This document shows positions 41,734 to 50,240 of a stretch of 64,000 bases of DNA, one piece after another. The translations under genes were made by a program, and so were the position numbers. The notes under the pieces were generated by a model. It saw only the letters and a program-made list of their open reading frames with translations, was not told where the DNA came from and did no database searches. The DNA is from an uncultured Christensenella sp. (GTDB lineage Bacteria > Bacillota > Clostridia > Christensenellales > Pumilibacteraceae): positions 43,327 to 107,326 of the forward strand of contig CAJUGC010000008.1 in assembly GCA_910585955.1 (NCBI GenBank), in the 5' to 3' direction. Position 1 is the first letter of the stretch, and the number at the start of each line of letters is the position of its first letter.

Positions 41734-42177
41734 ATGAGCAGGAAAACGGCAAGAGAACAAGTCTTCAAACTGATATACGAGCGTTGCGTCGAAGGCGAGC
41801 CGAATAGCTTTAGCCTTGATTTGACGCTTGAAAAGTGCGACGATGACGACGCGCTTTTTATTCGCAAACTTTATGCCGGAATCAATGAAAAGTACGCATA
41901 TTTACAAAGAATTATCGAACGCTATTCAAAAGGTTTTACTTTCGAGCGCATATTTAAAATCGATTGCGGTCTTTTGATGCTTGCCTCATACGAAATTCTT
42001 TACATAGACGATATCCCCGTTGCGGCTTCCGTAAACGAGGCTCTCGAACTCGCCAAAAAGTATTCGACCGACAAAAGCGTATCGTTTATAAACGGTGTGC
42101 TCGCTTCCGTCGCATCAAATAAAGAAAAGCTTTTGAAAGAGGAGTTTGAAAATGACGAACCGACCGAAGATAATTGA
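41734..42177 (+). CDS. nusB: Transcription antitermination factor NusB
   Basis: 147 residues. All-helical RNA-binding protein that joins NusE on boxA of rRNA transcripts. SRKTAREQVFKLIYE, DCGLLMLASYEILYIDDIPVAASVNEALELAKKY (in parts) and FINGVLASVA are canonical. Overlaps folD by 26 nt. Confidence 0.95.
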   Translation: MSRKTAREQVFKLIYERCVEGEPNSFSLDLTLEKCDDDDALFIRKLYAGINEKYAYLQRIIERYSKGFTFERIFKIDCGLLMLASYEILYIDDIPVAASVNEALELAKKYSTDKSVSFINGVLASVASNKEKLLKEEFENDEPTEDN

Positions 42178-43009
42178 CGGTAAAGCGCTATCCCAAAAAA
42201 TACGGAGCGAGCTTAAAACAAAAGCCGCCGCTTTTGAAGCTTCTCATAACCGCAAAGCAGGGCTTGCCGTTATTCTTGTCGGCGAAGACTCGGCAAGTCA
42301 AATTTATGTGCGAAATAAGATAACGGCTTGCGAAGAAGTCGGAATACGCTCGTTTGCCCATTATCTTCCGAAAGAAACGGGAAAAGACGATATAATCGAG
42401 CTTATCGAAGCTTTGAACTCGGATAATTCCGTAGACGGAATACTCGTACAATTGCCGCTTCCCGATAAGAGCGTTGAAAACGAAATTCTCGAACACGTTT
42501 CGCCGTTTAAAGACGTTGACGGTTTTCATGCCGTAAATGCGGGTAATCTGTTACTCGGAAATCAGTGCCTTGCAGCTTGTACGCCGTCGGGAGTAATCGA
42601 ACTTATAAAAAGCGCCGGTACGGAAATTTCGGGCAAACACGCCGTAGTAATCGGAAGAAGCAATATAGTCGGAAAACCCGTTGCTATGCTTTTATTGCAA
42701 GAAAATGCAACCGTAACCGTATGCCACTCGAAAACGCGTAACTTGAAAGATATTGCCAAAGATGCCGATATACTTGTCGTGGCAATCGGAAAAAAGGAGT
42801 TCGTGACGGCAGACATGGTAAAGGTAGGAGCTGTTGTAATAGACGTGGGAATGAACCGTCACGACGGAAAGCTCTACGGCGATGTCAAATTCGACGAAGT
42901 GTCAGAAAAAGCCGCTTTCATTACTCCCGTACCCGGCGGAGTAGGACCGATGACTATAACAATGCTCTTAAATAATACGATCAAGGCGGCAGAACGTGGA
43001 AGCAAATAA
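42152..43009 (+). CDS. folD: Methylene-THF dehydrogenase/methenyl-THF cyclohydrolase
   Basis: 285 residues. Bifunctional folate one-carbon enzyme, downstream of GlyA. Catalytic lysine in YVRNKITACEE near residue 55, DGILVQLPLP, KDVDGFHAVNAGNLLLG, GKHAVVIGRSNIVGKPVAMLLL (in parts) and FITPVPGGVGPMTITMLL. The ATG at 42152 has GAGGAG 7 nt upstream, better than a TTG two codons earlier. Confidence 0.96.
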   Translation: MTNRPKIIDGKALSQKIRSELKTKAAAFEASHNRKAGLAVILVGEDSASQIYVRNKITACEEVGIRSFAHYLPKETGKDDIIELIEALNSDNSVDGILVQLPLPDKSVENEILEHVSPFKDVDGFHAVNAGNLLLGNQCLAACTPSGVIELIKSAGTEISGKHAVVIGRSNIVGKPVAMLLLQENATVTVCHSKTRNLKDIAKDADILVVAIGKKEFVTADMVKVGAVVIDVGMNRHDGKLYGDVKFDEVSEKAAFITPVPGGVGPMTITMLLNNTIKAAERGSK

Positions 43010-44261
43010 AAAGCTTTCCGTTTCTCAACTGAGCGGTTATATAAAGTCCGTATTCGACGATGAACTTATATTGCACAACATTTGCGTATACGGAGAACTC
43101 AGTCAAATTTCCGTTCGAGAAAACGTCACATATTTTACTTTGACGGAAGGCGGCTGTCATATCGGTTGCGTAATGTTTTCAACGGTTGAAAACATCGAAA
43201 TAGGAACGCTTGTACAAATTTACGGCTCTGTTACGTTTTACACAAAAAGCGGAAAAACGAATTTTACCGCCAAAGACATAATTCCGATAGGAAAAGGTAC
43301 TCTCAACGACGAACTGAAGAGGCTGACAAATCGCCTTAAAAACGAAGGGCTCTTCGAATCGCGCCCCAAACCTCCCGTATATATAGGTAAAGCTGCCGTT
43401 ATTACAAGCGAAGCTGGCGCTGTAATTCACGATATCATGCGTGTTTTGCGCGACAAAAATACAAATATAGATTTGCGACTTTTTCCGGCAAGCGTACAGG
43501 GAAACAATGCCGAACACTCCATTATTTCTGCGCTCGAAAAAGCAAACGGCGAGGACTTCGACGTCGTGCTGATAGCTCGAGGCGGTGGCTCGACTTACGA
43601 TCTCGACGTATTCAACAGCGAGAAACTTGCTCGCGCCGTAGCCGCAAGTAATATTCCTGTCATCTCGGCAATAGGACACGAAAGCGATTACACTCTTTGC
43701 GATTTCTGCGCAGGATTGCGAGCAGGAACACCGAGCATAGCTGCATCCGTCATCGCCGATATAAACCTTGAATTTTTCGCAAGATTTCACTCCGCATTGC
43801 AAAAAATAGATATGGGTCTTAAACGTATTTTCGAGCATTTGTCCACCGTTGCATATCGCAACGCTTCGTCCATAGTACACGCCATGGATAAAAAAATCAT
43901 TTCGAGCAGATGGCGAATAATATCCGAAAACAACAGCATTGCAAATTCATTGCAGCAAATTGTTTTTTGGTCGCAAACAAAACTAATTCGACTTGCGAAA
44001 AAGATTACGGACAGATTAGACTACATTGAAGAGTCCGATGAGCTATCCGTTAAAAATGCAATTGCAAAGCTCGAAAGCGCAAGCCCGCTGAAAACTCTTT
44101 CCCGCGGCTACGCTAAAATATTCGGAAATAATAAAGATATAAAAAGTGTGTATGAACTCAATAAAGACGATAAAGTAAATATTTATTTTTCCGACGGTAA
44201 AGCGGAAGCGCAAATAACGAATATAGAAGGACACAATCATGAACCTCGAAGAAAACCTTAA
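42996..44261 (+). CDS. xseA: Exodeoxyribonuclease VII large subunit
   Basis: 421 residues, GTG start overlapping folD by 14 nt. With XseB it degrades single-stranded DNA. N-terminal OB fold (LHNICVYGELSQIS), catalytic core with AAVITSEAGAVIHDIM, VVLIARGGGSTYDLDVFNSEKLARAVA (in parts), ISAIGHESDYTLCDF and AGTPSIAA, then a coiled coil and the C-terminal PLKTLSRGYAKIF. Confidence 0.95.
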   Translation: MEANKKLSVSQLSGYIKSVFDDELILHNICVYGELSQISVRENVTYFTLTEGGCHIGCVMFSTVENIEIGTLVQIYGSVTFYTKSGKTNFTAKDIIPIGKGTLNDELKRLTNRLKNEGLFESRPKPPVYIGKAAVITSEAGAVIHDIMRVLRDKNTNIDLRLFPASVQGNNAEHSIISALEKANGEDFDVVLIARGGGSTYDLDVFNSEKLARAVAASNIPVISAIGHESDYTLCDFCAGLRAGTPSIAASVIADINLEFFARFHSALQKIDMGLKRIFEHLSTVAYRNASSIVHAMDKKIISSRWRIISENNSIANSLQQIVFWSQTKLIRLAKKITDRLDYIEESDELSVKNAIAKLESASPLKTLSRGYAKIFGNNKDIKSVYELNKDDKVNIYFSDGKAEAQITNIEGHNHEPRRKP

Positions 44262-44454
44262 ACAGCTCGAGAAAATAGCAGAAGAACTCGAACAGGGCGG
44301 CATAAGTCTCGATAAAGGAATAAAGCTTTACGAGCAGGGTATAGAGCTTACGAAAGCTTGTCTCGACGAACTCGACAAAAGCAAGAGCAAAATCTCCGAA
44401 ATTCGGGAGCAAATGAGCAAGCTTATCGACATTGACGAAGCGGAGGATAAATAA
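44239..44454 (+). CDS. xseB: Exodeoxyribonuclease VII small subunit
   Basis: 71 residues, helical hairpin: LEENLKQLEKIAEELEQG, ISLDKGIKLYEQGIEL. Starts 23 nt before the end of xseA, ensuring balanced synthesis, and its stop abuts ispA. Confidence 0.95.
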   Translation: MNLEENLKQLEKIAEELEQGGISLDKGIKLYEQGIELTKACLDELDKSKSKISEIREQMSKLIDIDEAEDK

Positions 44455-45318
44455 ATGTCTTTTGAAAGAGAATATGCACAGCGAAAAGCGCGCTTCGAAG
44501 AGACATTATCGGAATTCGTCGCAAATTTAAAAAACATTCCGCAACCGCTTTCTGCTTCAATCATTTATTCTTTGCAAAGCGGCGGAAAGCGTCTTCGTCC
44601 CATACTTTTATATACCTGCGCCGAAGCTTTCGGAGTAAAAAACAGCTGTGGACTCGATAAACTCGCTCTGTCCGTAGAGTGTATTCATACATACTCTCTG
44701 ATTCACGACGATTTGCCTTGCATGGATAATTCGGATAATCGGAGAGGTAAACCGACAAACCACAAGATCTACGGCGAATGTACGGCGGTTCTTGCAGGCG
44801 ACGCGCTTTTAAACCTTGCTTATGAATTGCTGTTTGACGCCGCCATAGATTGCCCGCTTGATGAGAGAGATCGTTATCTGCGCGCGGGGAAACTGATTGC
44901 CGACTACTGCGGAGCTACAGGACTTATCGGAGGTCAGACGGTCGACACCGTTGTGGACGACACAAAACATATTTCCACTCGCTTAAATTACATTTATCAG
45001 CACAAAACGGCGGACCTCATATCCGCCTGTATGGCTGCGGGAGCAATAATTGCGGGAGCAAGCGAACACGATGTCGCGCTTATTAAAAGCGTCGGCGACA
45101 ATATTGGCTATGCTTTCCAAATAGTCGACGACCTCCTCGACCTGGACAGCGGCGAGGACGAAGGAAAACATACGTTTGTAAACGTATACGGTGAAAAAGA
45201 AGGACGCAAAGCCGTCGCAGATAAGACGACATTTGCGCTTGATACTTTGGCAACGATTAACGGCGATTTTGCGTTTCTGCGCTCTATGATCAAAAATCTC
45301 TCTTTGAGAAAGGAATGA
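44455..45318 (+). CDS. ispA: Polyprenyl (farnesyl/geranylgeranyl) diphosphate synthase
   Basis: 287 residues. trans-prenyltransferase supplying C15/C20 primers to UppS. First aspartate-rich motif IHDDLPCMDNSDNRRGKPTNH (near residue 84, read in parts), second FQIVDDLLDLD near 220, and GGKRLRPILLY at the start. The residues before the first motif (SVECIHTYSLIHDD) fit a short-chain (FPP-class) enzyme. Lies between xseB and dxs, as in most Firmicutes. Confidence 0.95.
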   Translation: MSFEREYAQRKARFEETLSEFVANLKNIPQPLSASIIYSLQSGGKRLRPILLYTCAEAFGVKNSCGLDKLALSVECIHTYSLIHDDLPCMDNSDNRRGKPTNHKIYGECTAVLAGDALLNLAYELLFDAAIDCPLDERDRYLRAGKLIADYCGATGLIGGQTVDTVVDDTKHISTRLNYIYQHKTADLISACMAAGAIIAGASEHDVALIKSVGDNIGYAFQIVDDLLDLDSGEDEGKHTFVNVYGEKEGRKAVADKTTFALDTLATINGDFAFLRSMIKNLSLRKE

Positions 45319-45330
45319 TTCGCAAGCATT

Positions 45331-47142
45331 ATGGCATTTTGGGAAAAGGTCAATTCAATAAAAGATCTTAAAGCTCTTTCGATTAAAGAGCTTGGTTCCT
45401 ATGCAGAAGAAGTGCGCGCTCACATTATAGACACTGTCGAGAATAACGGCGGTCATCTCGCTTCCAACCTCGGAACGGTAGAACTCACTTTGGCGCTCGA
45501 TTATGTTTTCGACGTTCCAAACGATAAAATCGTTTGGGACGTCGGGCACCAATCGTATACGCATAAGATAGTCACAGGAAGAAGAGACAGCTTCAAATAT
45601 TTACGTCAGAGCGGAGGCATTTCGGGCTTTCCGCGTCCGTCCGAAAGCGAAGCCGATTGTTTTATAGGCGGGCATAGCTCGACTTCTCTTTCCGCCGCAC
45701 TCGGGCTTGCTCGAGCCAGAAATCTAAGCGGACAAAATTATAATGTCATAAGCGTGATAGGCGACGGTGCAATGACGGGCGGAATGGCATTCGAAGCCAT
45801 AAACGATATAGGCGTAAGCAGAGAAAAACTAATAATAATTTTAAACGACAACAAGATGTCCATATCGAGAAATGTAGGGGCATTTTCCAACTATCTCGCA
45901 CGACTTCGACTCAGCCGCCCCTACGCCAAATTCAAATACAATCTCAAACGCGGAGTTTCGGCTCTTCCTTTCTTCGGAGATAAGCTCGTCAAGATCTTCG
46001 AGCACACGCGCGACAACTTAAAAACTTTGCTTTTATCAGATAAACTTTTCGAAAATCTCGGGATTAAATACTACGGACCGTTCGATGGACATAATATTCA
46101 AAACACTGTCGAACTGTTGCGTCAAGTAAAAAACGAAAATCGTCCCGTGCTCATACATCTCGTCACGACCAAAGGTCACGGCTATAGAAAGGCTCAGACA
46201 GATCCGGAAAAATTTCACGGAATCACTCCGAAAACAGATGAGAGTCCTACGCAAACATATTCTTTTTCCGAAGTATTCAGCGATAAAATTTGCGAACTTG
46301 CCGTAAAAGACAATCGTGTGGTTGCAGTTACGGCGGCTATGGAAAGCGGCACGGGACTTGAGAAGTATTTTAAAAAGTTTCCTAACAGAGCTTTCGACGT
46401 GGCTATCGCGGAGCAACACGCAGTAACGATGTCGGCGGGAATGGCAAAAGGCGGACTGAAACCTTATTTTGCGGTTTACTCCTCTTTTCTGCAACGTGGT
46501 TTCGACCAGATTATCCATGACGTTTGCATTGAAAAACTACCGGTAACTTTCATTATAGACAGAGCCGGAGTTGTGGGAGCAGACGGAGTTACGCACCAGG
46601 GAATCTTCGACTTGAGCTATCTTAATCTTATGCCGAATATGACGGTATTTACACCTAAAGACGGCGACGAACTTAAAGATATGCTCGAGTTTTCTCTCGA
46701 TTTCAATGCTCCTCTCGCAATACGCTATCCGAAAACATACGTTAAACGTCACGAAACGCATACACCGCCCAAACCCGGCAAATGGGAAATATTGAGAACG
46801 GTAAGCTCAAATAAATATATTTTGGCCGCAGGTAACAGAACTATAGATGTCGCCATGAACATCGAAGAAGCAAATATCGTAAACGCCCGATGCGTTAAGC
46901 CGCTCGACTTTTCGTTACTCGATGCAATAAATCTTGCGTCGAATCAAATCATAACGCTCGAGGACAATGTGCTGAGCGGCGGCTTCGGAAATGCCGTCAG
47001 AAATTACATTACTTCAAAAAACAATCACGCATCTGTAGAATGTCTCGGTCACGACGGATTTGTCGATGATATGAATATAGAGTCTTCTCTGCTCGGTTGC
47101 GGTATAACTTCCGAAAACATAAAAAAATTGTTGAAAATGTAA
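45331..47142 (+). CDS. dxs: 1-deoxy-D-xylulose-5-phosphate synthase
   Basis: 603 residues, slightly short for the family. First MEP step, thiamine-diphosphate dependent, pyruvate plus glyceraldehyde-3-P. TPP motif GDGAMTGGMAFEA near residue 144; DVGHQSYTHKIVTGR, GGHSSTSLSAALG, the transketolase centre AIAEQHAVTMSAGMAKGG, DRAGVVGADGVTHQGIFD. The SD (AAGGA) is far from the ATG, so initiation may be weak or coupled to ispA. The tlyA gene that usually follows is missing. Confidence 0.96.
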   Translation: MAFWEKVNSIKDLKALSIKELGSYAEEVRAHIIDTVENNGGHLASNLGTVELTLALDYVFDVPNDKIVWDVGHQSYTHKIVTGRRDSFKYLRQSGGISGFPRPSESEADCFIGGHSSTSLSAALGLARARNLSGQNYNVISVIGDGAMTGGMAFEAINDIGVSREKLIIILNDNKMSISRNVGAFSNYLARLRLSRPYAKFKYNLKRGVSALPFFGDKLVKIFEHTRDNLKTLLLSDKLFENLGIKYYGPFDGHNIQNTVELLRQVKNENRPVLIHLVTTKGHGYRKAQTDPEKFHGITPKTDESPTQTYSFSEVFSDKICELAVKDNRVVAVTAAMESGTGLEKYFKKFPNRAFDVAIAEQHAVTMSAGMAKGGLKPYFAVYSSFLQRGFDQIIHDVCIEKLPVTFIIDRAGVVGADGVTHQGIFDLSYLNLMPNMTVFTPKDGDELKDMLEFSLDFNAPLAIRYPKTYVKRHETHTPPKPGKWEILRTVSSNKYILAAGNRTIDVAMNIEEANIVNARCVKPLDFSLLDAINLASNQIITLEDNVLSGGFGNAVRNYITSKNNHASVECLGHDGFVDDMNIESSLLGCGITSENIKKLLKM

Positions 47143-47161
47143 AGATTATAGCGAATTTATG

Positions 47162-47190
47162 TTGAATAATTATTTTAAATATTGTATAAT
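47162..47190 (+). promoter_or_regulatory. Promoter for nadK-argR-recN, abutting the start codon
   Basis: TTGAAT (47162-47167), 17-bp spacer, perfect TATAAT (47185-47190). The -10 box ends only 6 nt before the nadK ATG. Confidence 0.7.
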
Positions 47191-47196
47191 AAAATC

Positions 47197-48045
47197 ATGA
47201 AAAAAAATATAGGCATTTACACCAATCGCAACAAAGATAAGGATCTTGTCGTTACGAGCAAGATCGTGTCTCTTTTGGTTCGCGAAAAGTTCAATGTCTA
47301 TTTGCACAGCGACATTGTGTCTATCGCCCCCGAATGTCCGTCTTTCAATGAAAATGACAAAAAACTTTTCGACATACTTTTAACGGTGGGCGGAGACGGC
47401 ACTATATTGAGAATCGCAACATATTGCGCCGAACACGATATAGCAATACTTGGAATAAACCTCGGAACAGTAGGGTTCCTTACCGAAGTAGAACTCGATT
47501 CTTTGAATTTGATTCCGAAAATCTTAACCGAAAAAGAATTTTTATATGAGAAAAGAAGTTTGCTTTGCGTAAATCATAACGGAAAAACAAGTTACGCTCT
47601 GAACGAAATAGTGCTTACCCGTGATTTTTCCGACAGAATGATAGCTTTAGGCGTATATGTAAACGATAAGCTCGCCGACAAATACTATTGCGACGGATTT
47701 ATTGTCAGTTCGCCAACCGGATCTACCGCTTATTCTTTGTCGGCGGGAGGGTGCGTTCTTTCTCCGGACGTAAAGGCAATGTCAATTCTGCCGATAAATT
47801 CTCATTCTCTTCATAGCAGACCTATAATCGTCAGCGATGAGGCTACGGTAAAGATTTCGGTACTGTCGGCGGGAAAAAGCTGTGCCGTCATAGCCGACGG
47901 GCAAACGGTCGGCAAAATAAAAACTCAAGACGAACTTTCGGTATCGACAGCAAAGAAACAACTTTCTTTTCTTCGTCTCAATAAGAGCAACTTTTACGAA
48001 AAGCTCCTTTCGAAGCTGAATATCTGGAGCGTTACGCAAAAATAG
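47197..48045 (+). CDS. nadK: NAD kinase
   Basis: 282 residues. Makes NADP from NAD. Starts KKNIGIYTNRNKDKD; catalytic GGDGT at residues 65-69 (D67), GINLGTVGFLTE, ALNEIVLTRD, SPTGSTAYSLSAGG and INSHSLHSRPIIV are all in place. The ATG at 47197 matches the family N-terminus. There is no SD before it, and a consensus promoter ends 6 nt upstream, so the mRNA may be leaderless. argR follows 10 nt later. Confidence 0.95.
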   Translation: MKKNIGIYTNRNKDKDLVVTSKIVSLLVREKFNVYLHSDIVSIAPECPSFNENDKKLFDILLTVGGDGTILRIATYCAEHDIAILGINLGTVGFLTEVELDSLNLIPKILTEKEFLYEKRSLLCVNHNGKTSYALNEIVLTRDFSDRMIALGVYVNDKLADKYYCDGFIVSSPTGSTAYSLSAGGCVLSPDVKAMSILPINSHSLHSRPIIVSDEATVKISVLSAGKSCAVIADGQTVGKIKTQDELSVSTAKKQLSFLRLNKSNFYEKLLSKLNIWSVTQK

Positions 48046-48055
48046 GAGGGCGATC

Positions 48056-48508
48056 ATGGGCAGAAGTATCCGACAAATGAAGATGATCGAACTCGTGCAG
48101 ACACACGAGATAGAGACGCAGGAAGAACTTGCGACTCTTTTGCGTCGCGCCGGATACAAAGTGACGCAAGCCACAATTTCTCGTGACATAAAAGAACTCG
48201 GAATAATCAAAGTTTCCACAGACGGAAACAAACAAAAATATACATACAACAGCGATGAAGCATCGTCTGTCTCGACAAAGATTTCAAATCTTTTCAAACA
48301 TTCCGTTTTAAGTATCGAAGCGGCTAACAATTTAATAGTTATAAAGACCATACCCGGAAGCGCAAATATGGCCGGAATGATGGTGGACAGACTGAGCAAT
48401 CCGTCGATACTGGGGTGTGTGGCCGGAGACGACACCGTGCTTGTTATAGTAAAAACCACAGACGACGCAGACGAAATAACCGATATTTTGCGACAGCTTA
48501 TAGACTGA
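48056..48508 (+). CDS. argR: Arginine repressor ArgR/AhrC
   Basis: 150 residues. Winged-helix N-terminus (KMIELVQTHEIETQEEL, TQATISRDIKELGIIKV) and the arginine-binding hexamer domain with PGSANMAGMMVDRL and CVAGDDTVLVIVK. Controls arginine genes, none of which lie in the window. SD GGAGGG. The nadK-argR-recN order is typical of Firmicutes. Confidence 0.95.
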   Translation: MGRSIRQMKMIELVQTHEIETQEELATLLRRAGYKVTQATISRDIKELGIIKVSTDGNKQKYTYNSDEASSVSTKISNLFKHSVLSIEAANNLIVIKTIPGSANMAGMMVDRLSNPSILGCVAGDDTVLVIVKTTDDADEITDILRQLID

Positions 48509-48517
48509 GGAATTATT

Positions 48518-50230
48518 ATGCTTAAAAGATTGCATATAAAAAACGTCGCATTGATATCCGAACTCGAACTCGAATTCGGAGAGCGACTCAATATTTTAAG
48601 CGGTGAAACAGGCGCAGGCAAGTCTATTATCGTAGACAGCCTTATGCTTTTGCTCGGAGCAAAATACGACAAAACGCTTTTGCGATACGGCGCGGAATTC
48701 GGCTATGTAGAGGGCGTATTCGAAGTATCCGAAAGTCAAAAAAGCAAAATGCTCGAATCGGGGCTCGACGATGACGATACTTTAATAGTAAACAGAAAGT
48801 TTTTTGATAGCGGCAAAAACGATATACGAGTAAACGGCAAAACTTTTACTGCCTCCATGTTGAAAAATCTTATGTCTTCGTTCGTCGATATTTACGGACA
48901 AAACGAATACCAATCTCTCAGCCGAGCAAGCGAACATTTGCGAATACTCGATTATTTCGTAGCTTCAGAAAACGCAGAAATATTCGAGGAACTTAAATCG
49001 AAATACGCAAAGTATATCGGCATCAAATCGCAGTTGAGGGAACTGGGGAATAATTCCGAACGAGAAAAAACTATAGATATACTGCGCTATCAAATCGAGG
49101 AAATCCAAAACGCACACATAAAAGCCGGCGAAGAAGCGGAAATATCCGAAAAACGCAAGCTGTTTTCTTTCGGCGAAAAAATTGCTCAGTCTTTGAGTGA
49201 CGCCGCCAATGCACTTTCCGAAGACGACCGAGATACTTCGGCGTCGTCTCGCATTTCCGTAGCAGTAGGCGCACTTTCGGATATATCCGACATTAAACCG
49301 ATATTTGCGGAACTTTACGAGCGTCTAAACAGCGTCGCCATAGAAGTAGACGATATTGCGGAAACGATAGTAAACGAAATAGAAGATCTTAACTTTGATG
49401 AACGCGAAATAGATAAAATCGAGCGCCGTTACGACACAATTTTGTCATTAAAAAGAAAATACGGTCCTTACGACAAGATGATGACGTTTCTAGGCGAAGC
49501 TCGAGAAAAACTGGATCGACTCGAAAACTGCTCGGAGATATACGAAAAGTTGTGCGCTATGCGCGAAGATGCCGTGCGCGACTTATTCGATTTATCGACG
49601 GAACTTTCCAAAAAGCGGCGCAATTGCGCCGAGTGGCTTTCGAATTCGATAATGAAAGAACTTTCCGAACTCGGCATGGAAAACTCTCGCTTCGAAGTGA
49701 TTTTCGACGAATTACCCAAAATCGAAGAATGTGAAGATATGATTTCATCTTCTGGATTCGATAGACCCGAATTCTATTTGAGTCCCAACGTAGGACAACC
49801 TCTCAAACCTCTTATAAAAATTATAAGCGGCGGCGAAATGTCTCGTTTTATGCTTGCGCTCAAAGTCATTACAAGCCGTACCGACGATATCGGAACGCTT
49901 ATATTTGACGAAATAGATACGGGAATAAGCGGCAAAGTGGGGCAGATCGTGGCGCAAAAACTTGCGGGGATCGCACAAGGGCATCAGGTCTTGTGTGTAA
50001 CTCATCTCGCACAGATTGCAGCCATGGCGGATACTCATTTTTATATAAACAAGGAAATACAAAACGGAGAAACGTATACAGACGTTAAATTGCTGAACGA
50101 AAACGCGATGATCGAAGAAATATCGAGGCTTTCGGGCAGTAAGGGGATCAGCACGCAGGCTATTGACAATGCTACGGAAATGAAAAACTGGAGCAATAGT
50201 TTTAAGGTGAACTATCGACAAAAACCTTAA
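48518..50230 (+). CDS. recN: DNA repair protein RecN
   Basis: 570 residues. SMC-like ATPase acting early at double-strand breaks. N-terminal Walker A SGETGAGKS (residues 28-36), QNEYQSLS, a central coiled coil, ABC signature ISGGEMSRFMLALK and Walker B LIFDEIDTGISGKVG, then HQVLCVTHLAQIAAMAD. Normal length. Spo0A and SpoIVB, which usually follow in spore formers, are replaced by a lipoprotein gene. Confidence 0.96.
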   Translation: MLKRLHIKNVALISELELEFGERLNILSGETGAGKSIIVDSLMLLLGAKYDKTLLRYGAEFGYVEGVFEVSESQKSKMLESGLDDDDTLIVNRKFFDSGKNDIRVNGKTFTASMLKNLMSSFVDIYGQNEYQSLSRASEHLRILDYFVASENAEIFEELKSKYAKYIGIKSQLRELGNNSEREKTIDILRYQIEEIQNAHIKAGEEAEISEKRKLFSFGEKIAQSLSDAANALSEDDRDTSASSRISVAVGALSDISDIKPIFAELYERLNSVAIEVDDIAETIVNEIEDLNFDEREIDKIERRYDTILSLKRKYGPYDKMMTFLGEAREKLDRLENCSEIYEKLCAMREDAVRDLFDLSTELSKKRRNCAEWLSNSIMKELSELGMENSRFEVIFDELPKIEECEDMISSSGFDRPEFYLSPNVGQPLKPLIKIISGGEMSRFMLALKVITSRTDDIGTLIFDEIDTGISGKVGQIVAQKLAGIAQGHQVLCVTHLAQIAAMADTHFYINKEIQNGETYTDVKLLNENAMIEEISRLSGSKGISTQAIDNATEMKNWSNSFKVNYRQKP

Positions 50231-50240
50231 GGAGCCCTTG

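Noticed and set aside
48056..48508. ArgR autoregulatory boxes near argR
   Set aside because: No clear paired 18-bp ARG boxes were found near argR or the nadK promoter.
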